NCBI GenBank assembly: GCA_005798685.1
Contig: SYIT01000072.1
Span: 1-37,754, forward strand
Source: Actinomycetota bacterium
GTDB taxonomy: Bacteria; Actinomycetota; Thermoleophilia; Solirubrobacterales; Solirubrobacteraceae
Direction of reading: 5' to 3'
Length of the DNA: 37,754 nucleotides
Numbering within the stretch: the stretch's first letter is position 1; each line of letters begins with the position of its first letter. Position numbers and translations under genes: made by a program. This document shows positions 14,785 to 23,165 of the stretch, one piece after another. The notes under the pieces were generated by a model. The model was not told the DNA's origin. It did no database searches and saw only the letters and a list, made by a program, of their open reading frames with translations.

Positions 14785-15668
14785 TCGAGTGGCTGCTTGA
14801 GCCGCTGAGCGAACCGATCGTCGCGCGCAGCCTCGCTGAACTCGCGCTGCTCGGCCTGGTCTCCGGCACGCTCGGCTGCTGGATCGTGCTCGCGGGCCGC
14901 TCTTACAGCGCCGAGTCACTGGCTCACTCGATGCTGCCGGGGCTGGTCGGTGCGGCGCTGCTGGGGCTGCCGCTCGTGCTTGGCGGAGCGATTGGGTTAG
15001 CCGTTGGTGCCAGCCTGATCGCGCTCGTCGGCAGAATCAAAGTGCTCAGCAGCGAGATCGCCGTCTCAGTAGTGATCACATCGCTCTTTGGCGCCGGCGT
15101 GCTGCTCGGGCTGGCGCCCGCCACGCCGGCAGGGCTGGGCGGGATTCTCTTCGGCGACCTGCTCGCCGTTGGCTTTGGTGAGATCGCCTTGGCTGCGGGC
15201 TACGCAGCAATTGTCCTCGCGATCCTGTTCGTGCTCCATCAAGGGTTGCTTGCGACCGGCTTCGATCGTCTGAACGCGAAGGCGCTTGGCCGCTCGCCGG
15301 CGCAACTTGATCTGGTTCTGGCTCTGCTGCTTGCCGGCGCCACGCTCGTCGCCGTACAGGCGCTCGGCAATCTTCTCGTCGTCGCAATGCTGATCGGCCC
15401 AGCGGCCAGCGCGCGGCTGCTGACGCAGCGGATCGGGCCGATGATGATGGTCGCGGTCGCGATCGCCTGGGTTGCCTCGCTGGCGGGGCTCTACGCCTCC
15501 TACCACGCCGAGCTGGCGGCCGGGGCGGCGGTCACCTGCGCGCTCGTCGTCGCCTTCGCCGCCGCGCTGCTAATTCGTTCACTACGCGAGCTGTTAGCTA
15601 GCGACACTCGGCGCAGAAGCCGTGGAGCACAATCTCGTGGCCTTCGACTGCGAAGTCGACGCGCTTAG
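14781..15668 (+). CDS. znuB: Zinc ABC transporter permease, second subunit
   Basis: A 295-residue ABC-3 family permease with about eight membrane helices. Family features include SGTLGCWIVLAGRSYSAESLAHSMLPG near the N-terminus, GILFGDLLAVG in the middle and LLVVAMLIGPAASARLL near the end. With the permease half of the fusion it would form a heterodimeric channel. Its last 24 residues are arginine-rich (SDTRRRSRGAQSRGLRLRSRRA) and are coded by DNA that also encodes the end of Zur on the other strand, a 71-bp convergent overlap; this tail may be a by-product of stop-codon loss. Confidence 0.92.
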   Translation: MIEWLLEPLSEPIVARSLAELALLGLVSGTLGCWIVLAGRSYSAESLAHSMLPGLVGAALLGLPLVLGGAIGLAVGASLIALVGRIKVLSSEIAVSVVITSLFGAGVLLGLAPATPAGLGGILFGDLLAVGFGEIALAAGYAAIVLAILFVLHQGLLATGFDRLNAKALGRSPAQLDLVLALLLAGATLVAVQALGNLLVVAMLIGPAASARLLTQRIGPMMMVAVAIAWVASLAGLYASYHAELAAGAAVTCALVVAFAAALLIRSLRELLASDTRRRSRGAQSRGLRLRSRRA

Positions 15669-16044
15669 AAATCGAGTGGACGGCGCGCTCCAGCGCTTCG
15701 TCATCGAAGGCGATCACGGCGCCGCATTTGTCGCAGACGAGGTGATGGTGGTGATGGTCCGGGCGGACCGGCTCATAGCGCGCCTGCGCTTGGCCGAGCT
15801 CGACCTTGCTGACGACGCCCAGCTCGTCGAGCTGTTCGAGGATCCGGTAGATGCTGGCGCGGCCGACCGCTCGCTCGCGCGCTGCGAGAAGCCCTTCGAT
15901 CTCGTAGGCGCTGAGCGCGCAGCTCTGCTCATCGAGCAGCGAAACGACGGCGGCGCGCGCACCGCCGCGGCGGAAGCCCGCCTGAGCCAGCCGCTCGTTC
16001 GTCGAAGCCGCCCACTGCGACTCCCTCTCCTTCGCTTTCGCCAT
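15598..16044 (-). CDS. zur: Fur-family regulator, probably Zur
   Basis: A 148-residue Fur-family repressor that senses zinc and shuts off uptake genes. It has a winged helix (RAAVVSLLDEQSCALSAYEI then GRASIYRILEQLDELGVV) and a dimerisation domain with HHHHHLVCDKCG (97-108) and HGFCAECR (141-148). The two CxxC pairs (104/107, 144/147) form the structural zinc site. Zur rather than Fur is inferred from the adjoining zinc importer. A good Zur box lies 19 bp before its ATG, so it is probably autoregulated. Confidence 0.92.
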   Translation of the reverse strand: MAKAKERESQWAASTNERLAQAGFRRGGARAAVVSLLDEQSCALSAYEIEGLLAARERAVGRASIYRILEQLDELGVVSKVELGQAQARYEPVRPDHHHHHLVCDKCGAVIAFDDEALERAVHSISKRVDFAVEGHEIVLHGFCAECR

Positions 16045-16062
16045 CTCCCAAGAGGTTAGCGA

Positions 16063-16077
16063 TGAGACTGATTCTCA
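16063..16077. promoter_or_regulatory. Zur box
   Basis: TGAGACTGATTCTCA has perfect 5-base arms and agrees with the TGAAAATGATTTTCA consensus of mycobacterial and streptomycete Zur at 12 of 15 bases. Its last three bases are the stop codon of the His-rich gene. Confidence 0.7.
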
Positions 16078-16413
16078 GGCTAATTCGATGCCGCCGTGAT
16101 CATCACAGTGACCGTCGTGCGGGTGGTGGAGGCGGCCGTCGACGAGGTAATCGGTGTGCTCGCCGTGAGGCACTGACTCGTGGCCGCAGCCAGCGCCGTG
16201 AACGTGCTCACCGCAGTCGTGCGCCTTATTGCAGGCGTCGGGGAGCTCGTCATTGACCGGCAGCGTGTGCTCGTCTACGTGATTACCGTGCGGCTGGTGC
16301 AGATGGCCATCGTGAATGAAGTCGATGTGGCCTTCGTGGACGATCGCCGTGTGGCCGCAGCCGGGCCCGTGGACGTGATCGTGATCTTCGTGGGTATGCC
16401 CTGTTGACGTCAT
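16075..16413 (-). CDS. Histidine-rich metal-binding protein with internal duplication
   Basis: A 112-residue protein with about 25 histidines and five cysteines, and no signal peptide or membrane helix. Two halves are related: HVHGPGCGH (residues 13-21) begins a block running to about 49, and HVHGAGCGH (about 70-78) begins a second, each continuing with an acidic and His-rich stretch and a DGHLHQPHG or DGRLHHPHDGH motif. It probably stores, chaperones or buffers zinc in the cytoplasm. It lies just upstream of zur on the same strand, 30 bp apart. I know of similar small His-rich proteins near Zur genes in actinobacteria, but not their exact role. Confidence 0.8.
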   Translation of the reverse strand: MTSTGHTHEDHDHVHGPGCGHTAIVHEGHIDFIHDGHLHQPHGNHVDEHTLPVNDELPDACNKAHDCGEHVHGAGCGHESVPHGEHTDYLVDGRLHHPHDGHCDDHGGIELA

Positions 16414-16476
16414 TCATTGAATCTACCGCGCCGGCCAAACGGCAGGATCGGCGGCAGCTTTGGCGAACCGACGCTT

Positions 16477-17802
16477 ATGGGCCTTCGCCAACTGCGCTCT
16501 GCGCTGCACGCATTCACGCAGGAAGCCGCCTGGCAGCTTGCCAGTGACGCCCACGGCGGTCACGAGCTGCCGTTTGAGGTTGTCGAAGAGGGGCGCCGCG
16601 ACACGCCGCTCTACTGCTACCGCCCAATGACGGCAGATTTCATCAATGAGCGCAGCAGCGTGCTTGCGCGCCTACCGACTTTTCTGCCTGCGGCCCACGC
16701 GCTGATCGCGATCGGCAGCCTCGCCGACTACCTCGACTCTCAAGGCGTGCGCCCGCCCGGCCCCAGCCGCCAGAGCGCCGACGCCGCGCTGCACTGCTTC
16801 CTCGCGCGAGTCTTCGTTGATTCCAACGACTTCGTCTTCGACGAGCGCTGCTTCGACAAGGCCTACCTTGAACTTGAGCGCTGCGTCGCCGAGGAGCGCG
16901 CCGAACACACCGTTGTCGCCGTACTGCTCGGCGTTGAGCTTGGCTCGGAAGAGGTAAGCCTCGGTGACGGTTTGACGCTGGCTCGCGGCGAGCGCTTCGA
17001 TGATGCGCCCGACGAGGCGCGCTGGTCGCGGCTCGATGGCAACCCGCAGACGCTCGTGATTGTGCGCCGCGCGCCGGTACCCGGCGACGTTGGGCCACTG
17101 CAGCAGTCGCGCACGTCGCTGCGCAAACTGGCCGCCGGGTTGAGTCTCTACCACCCGGAGCCGGTAGCGATTGCACCGCTCGGTTGGTCACGAATTGGCG
17201 CTGGGCCGTGGCAGCCGGTTGCGATCAACGCTGATGCCGCCGAAGTTGAGCCGCTGGTTCTAATCGAACCGGCGCAGGAGGATGAGCTGCGCGCATTCCT
17301 CAGCCTCGTCGGCCGCCGCGAACCGAAGTCGGGCGAGCTGGCGTGGGCGCTGCGCCGTTACGAGATGGCGCATCAGCGCGTTCTTGCCGCCGAGGCGCTG
17401 ACCGATCTGCTGCTTGCCGCCCGCGCGCTGCTGGAGCCCGAGGGGCCGGCCAGCGGGCGGATGTCCGGTCGCCTTGCGGCGCTCTGCGCGGAACCTGAGA
17501 ACCGCGCCGCAATGACCGAACGGATCGCCCACGCTGCCGCGCTGGAGCCGGCGCTGATCGCCGGAGTTGATCGTGAGCTCAAGCTGCAGCCCTACGTCAG
17601 TGAACTCGACGGCCATTTGCGGGCGCTGCTGCGCGACGCCTGCTGCGGCCACCTCAGCAGCGACCTCGTTGGCCTTGCCGACTCGATTCTGCTCGAAGAT
17701 GGCGAGCCGGAGGCGGCACCAAAGCAGCCGATCGAAGCAATTTCCGAGCCACCGAGCGGCCCCGAGACCGGCCAGTTTGAATCGCTGCGGCCGCCCTTCT
17801 AG
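16477..17802 (+). CDS. Conserved-looking protein of unknown function
   Basis: A 441-residue soluble protein that I do not recognise. The first 160 residues are mixed helix and loop, and about 160-270 is beta-rich (VAVLLGVELGSEEVSLGDGLTLARG). From about 300 to 425 it is helical, with YEMAHQRVLAAEALTDLLLAARALLEP and regular helices after it, loosely like the large HEPN-type helical domains of ApeA-like proteins. The RxxxxH nuclease motif is absent. The tail is acidic and proline-rich. The ATG at 16477 is preferred over a TTG at 16417, which lies only 4 bp from the divergent His-rich gene start. It converges on the ArsA-like gene with a 4-bp overlap. Confidence 0.65.
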   Translation: MGLRQLRSALHAFTQEAAWQLASDAHGGHELPFEVVEEGRRDTPLYCYRPMTADFINERSSVLARLPTFLPAAHALIAIGSLADYLDSQGVRPPGPSRQSADAALHCFLARVFVDSNDFVFDERCFDKAYLELERCVAEERAEHTVVAVLLGVELGSEEVSLGDGLTLARGERFDDAPDEARWSRLDGNPQTLVIVRRAPVPGDVGPLQQSRTSLRKLAAGLSLYHPEPVAIAPLGWSRIGAGPWQPVAINADAAEVEPLVLIEPAQEDELRAFLSLVGRREPKSGELAWALRRYEMAHQRVLAAEALTDLLLAARALLEPEGPASGRMSGRLAALCAEPENRAAMTERIAHAAALEPALIAGVDRELKLQPYVSELDGHLRALLRDACCGHLSSDLVGLADSILLEDGEPEAAPKQPIEAISEPPSGPETGQFESLRPPF

Positions 17803-18923
17803 GCGGCTGCGAACAGCTGGTCGTGAATCGCGACCAGCCCCTCAACATCGTGAACGTCGCCAGCTTGTTCTGGCACAATCACCGGTTCCATCTCGCCGGT
17901 CTCCTCGATCAGCCGTTCGATCGCTGCCGCGTCGCGCTCAGCCAGGGCCAGCGCCTCTGAATAACTGCTGAGCAGTTTGGCGGCAAGCGGCGCTTCAAAT
18001 TCGCCGCTCAGCTGACCGGCGACTGTCGCCAGCGCCGGCGCGGGCTCGTTTTCGTTTCCAACAAAGTGGACGCGGTTGATGATCAGTGCGCCAAAGTCCA
18101 TCTGAGCGCTGCGCAGCTTCCCTGCAAAGAAGATCGCCTCCTCGGCGCAGTCACGCTGCGGTGAGGTGATCACGAGAAAGGTCGTTGCGGGGTCAGCCAA
18201 GAGTGCACGCACGGCCTCAGCGCGCTCGCGAAAACCGTCGATCAGCCCGCCAAGGGCCTGAAAGAAGACCGAAAGATCCTCGAGCAGCTCGGCGCCGGTT
18301 ATCCGCTTCAGCACGCCAAGGATTGCGCCAGTTCCAACGCCCAGCGCCCGCGCCGCAAAGCCGGTTGGCGCCAGCAGCAGCTTCAGCGCGCGGCCGTCGA
18401 AGAAGCCGGTCAGACGGTCGGGCGCGTCGAGAAAGTCGAGTGCGTTGCGCGAAGGCGGCGTGTCGAGCACGATCACGTCGAAGCGGCCCGAGCGCTCAAG
18501 CTCGTAGAGCTTCGCGATCGCCGTGAACTCTTGCGAGCCTGCGACGGCGCCGGAGAGCTGCTGGTAAATCCGGTTACCGAGAATCTGGTCGCGCGTCTGT
18601 GGATCGGGCGAGAGCGTTTCGATCAGTTCATCGAAGGTTCGCTGCGAATCGAGCATCATCGCCCACAGCTCGCCTTCGATCTTTAGCCCCACGGCGCTGA
18701 AGCGCTCACCGTCGACTAGCTCCGGTTGGTTTGTCAGCTGCTCCAGCCCAAGCGCGTCGGCCAGCCGACGCGCCGGGTCAATCGTCACCACAGCGACGCG
18801 CTTTCCGCCCGCAGCAAGGCCAGCGGCGATCGCCGCCGCCGCCGTCGTCTTGCCAACGCCGCCGGAGCCAGCGCAGATCACGACCGAACAATCACGCAGG
18901 CTGCTGTGAAGAGAGGGGCGCAT
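17799..18923 (-). CDS. ArsA/Get3-like ATPase
   Basis: A 374-residue member of the deviant Walker A ATPases. The P-loop is GSGGVGKTTAAAAIAAGLA (GGVGKTT at 21-27), followed by VVTIDPARRLADALGL (switch I region) and FDVIVLDTPPSRNALDFLDAP (switch II). This matches the anion-transporting ATPase ArsA and tail-anchored protein factor Get3. In actinobacteria such genes are common without any arsenic genes; none is here. The longer open frame up to 19160 runs into the parA promoter and lacks family similarity, so the start MRPSLHSSLRDCSVVICAGSG is used. It is divergent from parA. Confidence 0.88.
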   Translation of the reverse strand: MRPSLHSSLRDCSVVICAGSGGVGKTTAAAAIAAGLAAGGKRVAVVTIDPARRLADALGLEQLTNQPELVDGERFSAVGLKIEGELWAMMLDSQRTFDELIETLSPDPQTRDQILGNRIYQQLSGAVAGSQEFTAIAKLYELERSGRFDVIVLDTPPSRNALDFLDAPDRLTGFFDGRALKLLLAPTGFAARALGVGTGAILGVLKRITGAELLEDLSVFFQALGGLIDGFRERAEAVRALLADPATTFLVITSPQRDCAEEAIFFAGKLRSAQMDFGALIINRVHFVGNENEPAPALATVAGQLSGEFEAPLAAKLLSSYSEALALAERDAAAIERLIEETGEMEPVIVPEQAGDVHDVEGLVAIHDQLFAAA

Positions 18924-19052
18924 TGCTCTAGAGATGCTAGGCGCTGCCGCTTTCAGCGATTTCTGGCAAATGCTCCGATTTCGGGAAGGAATAGCGCTTA
19001 CGGCTGCGAATACAGCGCGAGTACGGGTCCAACAGACGACCGGAGCACTCGC
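18924..19052. promoter_or_regulatory. Divergent promoter region, ArsA-like and parA-ftsZ
   Basis: A 129-bp gap must hold both promoters. The parA ribosome site GGAG is at 19042-19045, 7 bp before its ATG. No clear parS-like 16-mer was found. Confidence 0.4.
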
Positions 19053-19817
19053 ATGGATAAGAAAAAGCCAAAAGTCATCGCATTCGCCAATCAGAAGGGT
19101 GGAGTCGCCAAAACGACGACGACGCTCAACCTCGCTGTTGCGCTTGCCGAATCGGGCCACCGCGTGCTCTGCATCGACATGGATCCCCAGGGCAACCTGA
19201 CGATGTCGCAGGGGATCGACCCTGACACGCTCGACAACTCAATCTACGACGTGCTCGTCCACGACAAGCCAATCCGTGACGTAATCGTCACTCGCGAAAT
19301 CGACCTAGCCCCGGCCTCAATCGATCTTGCCGGCGCTGAGATCGCAATGTCAACGAAGATCGGCCGCGAGCGCTCGCTGCAGAAGTCGCTGAAGGCAGTT
19401 TCCGAGGACTACGACTTTGTCTGCGTCGACACGCCGCCAAGCCTCGGCCTGCTCACGATCAACGCGCTAACGGCAGCGAACAAGGTGATCGTCCCGGTGC
19501 AGTGCGAGTATCTCTCAATGCGCGGCCTGATTCAGCTCCAGAACACGCTCCAGATGATTCGCGAGAACCTCAACCCGGATATCGAGATCGAAGGCATCCT
19601 GCCGACGCTGATGGATACCCGCACCGTTCACGCCAAGGAAGCGATCGAGATTCTCGAGGAGAACTTCGGCGACCGCGTCTTCGCCTCGCGGATCAAGAAG
19701 ACGATCCGCTTTGCCGAGGCTCCCGTCCAAGGGATGTCGGTGCTCAAGTACGAGCCAAACGGCAGCGCCGCAGATTCCTATCGCGCCCTCGCCAAGGAGG
19801 TGCTCTCACATGGCTAA
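19053..19817 (+). CDS. parA: ParA/Soj-type partition ATPase
   Basis: A 254-residue ParA family ATPase, which positions cargo (chromosome or protein clusters) on the nucleoid. The deviant Walker A is NQKGGVAKTTTTLNLAVALA (KGGVAKTT at 15-22), with DMDPQGNLT and CVDTPPSLGLLTINAL following. There is no ParB gene beside it, so it is not a classical parAB pair. Its last 8 bases overlap the ftsZ start (19810-19817), which means coupled translation. A role in placing the division ring or the FtsZ variant downstream is inferred from that coupling. Confidence 0.9.
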   Translation: MDKKKPKVIAFANQKGGVAKTTTTLNLAVALAESGHRVLCIDMDPQGNLTMSQGIDPDTLDNSIYDVLVHDKPIRDVIVTREIDLAPASIDLAGAEIAMSTKIGRERSLQKSLKAVSEDYDFVCVDTPPSLGLLTINALTAANKVIVPVQCEYLSMRGLIQLQNTLQMIRENLNPDIEIEGILPTLMDTRTVHAKEAIEILEENFGDRVFASRIKKTIRFAEAPVQGMSVLKYEPNGSAADSYRALAKEVLSHG

Positions 19818-21186
19818 AAACAAGAAAAGCCGCGCCAGCATGCGTGAAGGCCCGCTCTCTGAGCTTTTCCGCCGCACCGAGAAGGGCAAGCCGGAAGGCG
19901 AGCCGACGAAGGCCGCCAGCCCCGATCAGCCGCAGGCTGAGGCCGGCCCCGAGCCGCAGGCGCGCGAAACCCCGACGCCGCAGGAGCGCCTGCGCAGCGC
20001 CTTCAGTTCAGAGATCCCGGACGACATTCTTGACGCGCCGGTGATCGAACCGCCGCTGATGCCACCGGCACCGGACCCGGTCGGTAATCGTTCGCCGAAA
20101 GCCAAAAAGGGTGGCCCCGCCCTGCGCGTGGTCGGCGTTGGCGGAGCAGGCGTAAACGCCGTCGACAGGATGATCGAAGCCGGCATTGCCGGTGTCGAAT
20201 TCATCGCCATCAATACCGACGTTCAATCGATCCAGCAGACCCAAGCCGACGTAAACGTTCACATCGGTGAAGCATTGACGCGCGGGCTTGGCGCAGGCTC
20301 CGACCCTGAGCTCGGCCGCGCCGCTGCGATGGAGGATTACGACCGCATCAAGCATCTGCTGAAGGGCTCCGACATGGTCTTCGTCGCCGCCGGGGCTGGT
20401 GGCGGTACAGGTACCGGCGCTGCGCCGATCGTCGCTCGTATCGCACGAGAGGTCGGCGCATTGACGGTCGGCATAATAACGCGCCCGTTCGGCTTTGAGG
20501 GAACGCGTCGCTCCTCGACTGCTTCGCTCGGGATCGACGCGATGCGCGAAGAGGTCGACACATTGATCGTCGTCCCCAACAACCGCCTGCTCGAAGTGCT
20601 CGACCAACGCACCTCGATGGTCGAAGCCTTCCGCATCGCCGATGACGTTCTGCGTCAAGGCGTTCAGGGCATCTCAGACCTCGTCACGCTGCCGGGGATC
20701 ATCAACCTCGACTTTGCAGACGTTCGCACAATCATGTCCGACGCTGGCCCGGCGCTGCTTGGAATCGGCATGGGAACCGGCGAATCTCGCGCGCTCGATG
20801 CTGCTGCGCAGGCCGTTGCCTCGCCGCTGCTGGAGACCGACATCAATGGTGCGCGCTCAATCCTGCTCTCGATCACCGGCGGCAGCGACCTCTCGCTATG
20901 GGAGATCAACGAGGCTGCCAAGGCGGTTTCTGAGGCAGCGCACCCCGATGCCACGATTATCTTCGGCGCAATGGTTGACGACGCGCTTGATGACCAGGTT
21001 TGGGTCACCGTTGTTGCCACCCGCTACGGCGAATCGGCTCAGCGCGCAAGGCGCCAGCGGGTTGAAGAGCCGGCCGGCGAGCCACGCGTTGAGCGCGGCC
21101 GCAGCGGCCGCAGCGGCAAGAACACGGTTCGCACAGGCACCGGCGTTGACACGCTCGATGTGCCTGAGTTCATGCCTGGCGGTTAG
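19810..21186 (+). CDS. ftsZ: FtsZ with a long N-terminal extension
   Basis: A 458-residue tubulin-like GTPase that forms the division ring. The core starts near residue 101 (LRVVGVGGAGVNAVDRMIEAG) and carries the tubulin signature GGGTGTG (197-203) and the T7 loop NLDFADVRTIM, so GTPase function should be intact. It ends with an arginine-rich linker and LDVPEFMPGG, close to the usual C-terminal peptide that binds partners. The first 100 residues, beginning MAKNKKSRASMREGPLSEL, are charged and proline-rich and are not found in typical FtsZ, where the core starts near residue 10. No dcw genes adjoin it. It may be the sole FtsZ or a second one; this window cannot tell. Confidence 0.93.
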   Translation: MAKNKKSRASMREGPLSELFRRTEKGKPEGEPTKAASPDQPQAEAGPEPQARETPTPQERLRSAFSSEIPDDILDAPVIEPPLMPPAPDPVGNRSPKAKKGGPALRVVGVGGAGVNAVDRMIEAGIAGVEFIAINTDVQSIQQTQADVNVHIGEALTRGLGAGSDPELGRAAAMEDYDRIKHLLKGSDMVFVAAGAGGGTGTGAAPIVARIAREVGALTVGIITRPFGFEGTRRSSTASLGIDAMREEVDTLIVVPNNRLLEVLDQRTSMVEAFRIADDVLRQGVQGISDLVTLPGIINLDFADVRTIMSDAGPALLGIGMGTGESRALDAAAQAVASPLLETDINGARSILLSITGGSDLSLWEINEAAKAVSEAAHPDATIIFGAMVDDALDDQVWVTVVATRYGESAQRARRQRVEEPAGEPRVERGRSGRSGKNTVRTGTGVDTLDVPEFMPGG

Positions 21187-21200
21187 CCGGTTTCCAGCGG

Positions 21201-22730
21201 GTGAGATCCGCCGCCGTCGCCGTTGCCACTACTTTACGTCCGATGAGCGGCGCTACGGGAATGGTCGCCGCAGGCCATCAGAAGACAGCCGAAGTTGGCG
21301 CCGAGGTTCTGCGCGCCGGCGGCAACGCAGTCGACGCGGCGATTGCAGCGATGCTTGCTTCATGGGTCTGTGAGCCGCTCTTGACCGGGCCCGGCGCCGG
21401 CGGCTACATGCTCGTCGCTGGCGCAGGAGAGGAGCCGGCGCTGCTCGACTTCTTCGTTGCCGCGCCCGGGCACGGCGCAGGCGATGAGCATGCCCCGCTC
21501 GAAGCTGTGGAAGTTTCGTTCGGCGACGCCACTCAGACCTTCCACTACGGAGCCGCCTCCTGCGGCGTGCCCGGCAGCCCGGCCGGAGTCGCCGCCGCCG
21601 TCGAGCGCTGGGGGACGCTGCCGCTGAGCGAGCTCGCCGCGCCGGCAGCGCAGCTGGCGCGCGAGGGCGTGCCGCTAAACGGCCCGCAGGCCTTCGTCTT
21701 TGAAATTCTTGGCGAGATTCTCGCGTCGACGCCGGCCGCGCTGGATGAGTTCACGCGCGGCGGGCGGCCGCTGGCGCTCGGCGAGCCGTTTGCTAGCCCG
21801 CAGCTGGCTGAGACGATTGAGCGGCTTGGCAGCGATGGAGCGGCGCCGTTCTATAGCGGCGACATTGCCGATGCAACCGTCGCTGAGGCGCAGCAGCTCG
21901 GCGGCCTGCTCGACCTCGCCGACCTTGCCGCTTACGAGGTGATCGCGCGAGAGCCCGCGGCCGCGGAGTACCGCGGCCGCACGATTCTCACCAACCCGCC
22001 GCCCTCGGCCGGTGGCGTGCTGCTGGTGCTGGCCTTCTCGCGCCTGCAGCAGCTGTGCCCGAAAGGCGTTCCAACAAACGCGCAGCTGCTCGAAGTGATC
22101 GACGAAATTCAGGCGCTGCGCACGCCGCAGTTCACGGCGGGGCTGATTGACCCTGATTTCCTCCGCCGCTTCCTCGCCGCCAACCTCGGTTCAACGACGC
22201 ACATCAGCGTGATCGATGACGATGGCCGCGCTTGCTCGGTCACCTGCTCGAACGGTGAAGGCTCGGCGGTTGTCGTTCCGGGCACCGGGATTCACCTCAA
22301 CAACATGATGGGCGAGCAAGATCTAAACCCGCTCGGCTTCTTCCGCGCCGCGCCAGGGCAGAGAATGCCGTCGATGATGGCGCCGACCGTCGTGCTGGCC
22401 GCCGACGGGACCGCCGAACTGGCGATTGGCAGCGCCGGTTCGAACCGCATTCGCTCGGCGATTCTCCAAGTGATCGTCAATTTGATTGACCACGGCGGCG
22501 AGGTTCAGGCCGCCGTCAACGCTCCGCGTCTCCACAGCGAAGGTGGCATGCTCTTTGTTGAGCCGGGAGTAGCGCTCGAGGGCATCGATTTAGGGCAGCG
22601 AGAGCTGGTGGAGTTCCGCGCCGAGAATCTCTTCTTTGGTGGCACGCAGGCAGTCGCGCGCGACCTTCAGAGCGGCCGCTGCGAGGGCGGCGGCGACCCG
22701 AGACGCGGCGGCGCGGCGGTGGGGCTGTGA
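21201..22730 (+). CDS. ggt: Gamma-glutamyltransferase family protein
   Basis: A 509-residue Ntn hydrolase that cleaves itself into two chains and transfers or hydrolyses gamma-glutamyl groups, for example from glutathione. Typical features are MVAAGHQKTAEVGAEVLRAGGNAVDAAIAA, LTGPGAGGYM and the autocleavage site GSTTHISVIDDDG with nucleophile Thr332. Later NNMMGE and FFRAAPGQRMPSMMAPT form the substrate site. There is no signal peptide, so it seems cytoplasmic, while many GGTs are exported. Start is the GTG at 21201; an ATG at 21243 is possible. It overlaps the lipoprotein start by GTGA. Confidence 0.92.
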   Translation: MRSAAVAVATTLRPMSGATGMVAAGHQKTAEVGAEVLRAGGNAVDAAIAAMLASWVCEPLLTGPGAGGYMLVAGAGEEPALLDFFVAAPGHGAGDEHAPLEAVEVSFGDATQTFHYGAASCGVPGSPAGVAAAVERWGTLPLSELAAPAAQLAREGVPLNGPQAFVFEILGEILASTPAALDEFTRGGRPLALGEPFASPQLAETIERLGSDGAAPFYSGDIADATVAEAQQLGGLLDLADLAAYEVIAREPAAAEYRGRTILTNPPPSAGGVLLVLAFSRLQQLCPKGVPTNAQLLEVIDEIQALRTPQFTAGLIDPDFLRRFLAANLGSTTHISVIDDDGRACSVTCSNGEGSAVVVPGTGIHLNNMMGEQDLNPLGFFRAAPGQRMPSMMAPTVVLAADGTAELAIGSAGSNRIRSAILQVIVNLIDHGGEVQAAVNAPRLHSEGGMLFVEPGVALEGIDLGQRELVEFRAENLFFGGTQAVARDLQSGRCEGGGDPRRGGAAVGL

Positions 22731-23161
22731 AACGGCTCCTCTGGGCACTGACGCTGGCGGCTCTCGCCGTGGCGGCCGTTGCTGGCTGCGGCGGCCCGTC
22801 GGCCGACCTTTACGTGCTCGAGCGCAGCGGCTCAACCCCGGGCGCGAAGTTGACGATGGTTGTCGGTGACGGTGGCACGGTGCGCTGCAACGGCGGCAAG
22901 GAGTATGAGATCAGTAGTGCGCAGTTAATCGACGCGCGCGCGATCGCCGGTGACCTAAACGGCGACGAGGAAGAACCCGGCCCGGCTCGCGAGACGCTCA
23001 ACTTGGCTCCCGGCAAGTACACGATTCTGCGCTACAACGTTCGAACTGAGTTCGGAACGGTCGCTTTCAGCGACAGCTCGCGGCCGCAGCCGCCGGTCTT
23101 CTTTGCGCTCGCGAAACTAACGCGGGATCTGGCAAAGAACGTCTGCGGCCTGCCGCGCTGA
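22727..23161 (+). CDS. Small secreted lipoprotein
   Basis: A 144-residue protein with a lipoprotein signal peptide (MKRLLWALTLAALAVAAVAGC, lipobox AVAGC near 17-21). The mature part is beta-rich and carries CNGGKEYEISSAQLIDARAIAGDL and a second cysteine near the end, which may pair with the first. No family was recognised. It starts within the gamma-glutamyltransferase stop codon, so the two are probably one operon. It converges on the LON-domain gene 4 bp away. Confidence 0.75.
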   Translation: MKRLLWALTLAALAVAAVAGCGGPSADLYVLERSGSTPGAKLTMVVGDGGTVRCNGGKEYEISSAQLIDARAIAGDLNGDEEEPGPARETLNLAPGKYTILRYNVRTEFGTVAFSDSSRPQPPVFFALAKLTRDLAKNVCGLPR

Positions 23162-23165
23162 CCTT

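Noticed and set aside
18726-19052. Longer ParA starting at 18726
   Set aside because: The extra 109 residues overlap the ArsA-like gene, show no ParA similarity and have no ribosome site, whereas the ATG at 19053 has GGAG 7 bp upstream.
18924-19160. Longer ArsA-like protein starting at 19160
   Set aside because: The extra part would overlap parA coding sequence; the P-loop then falls at residue 100 instead of about 20 as in the family.
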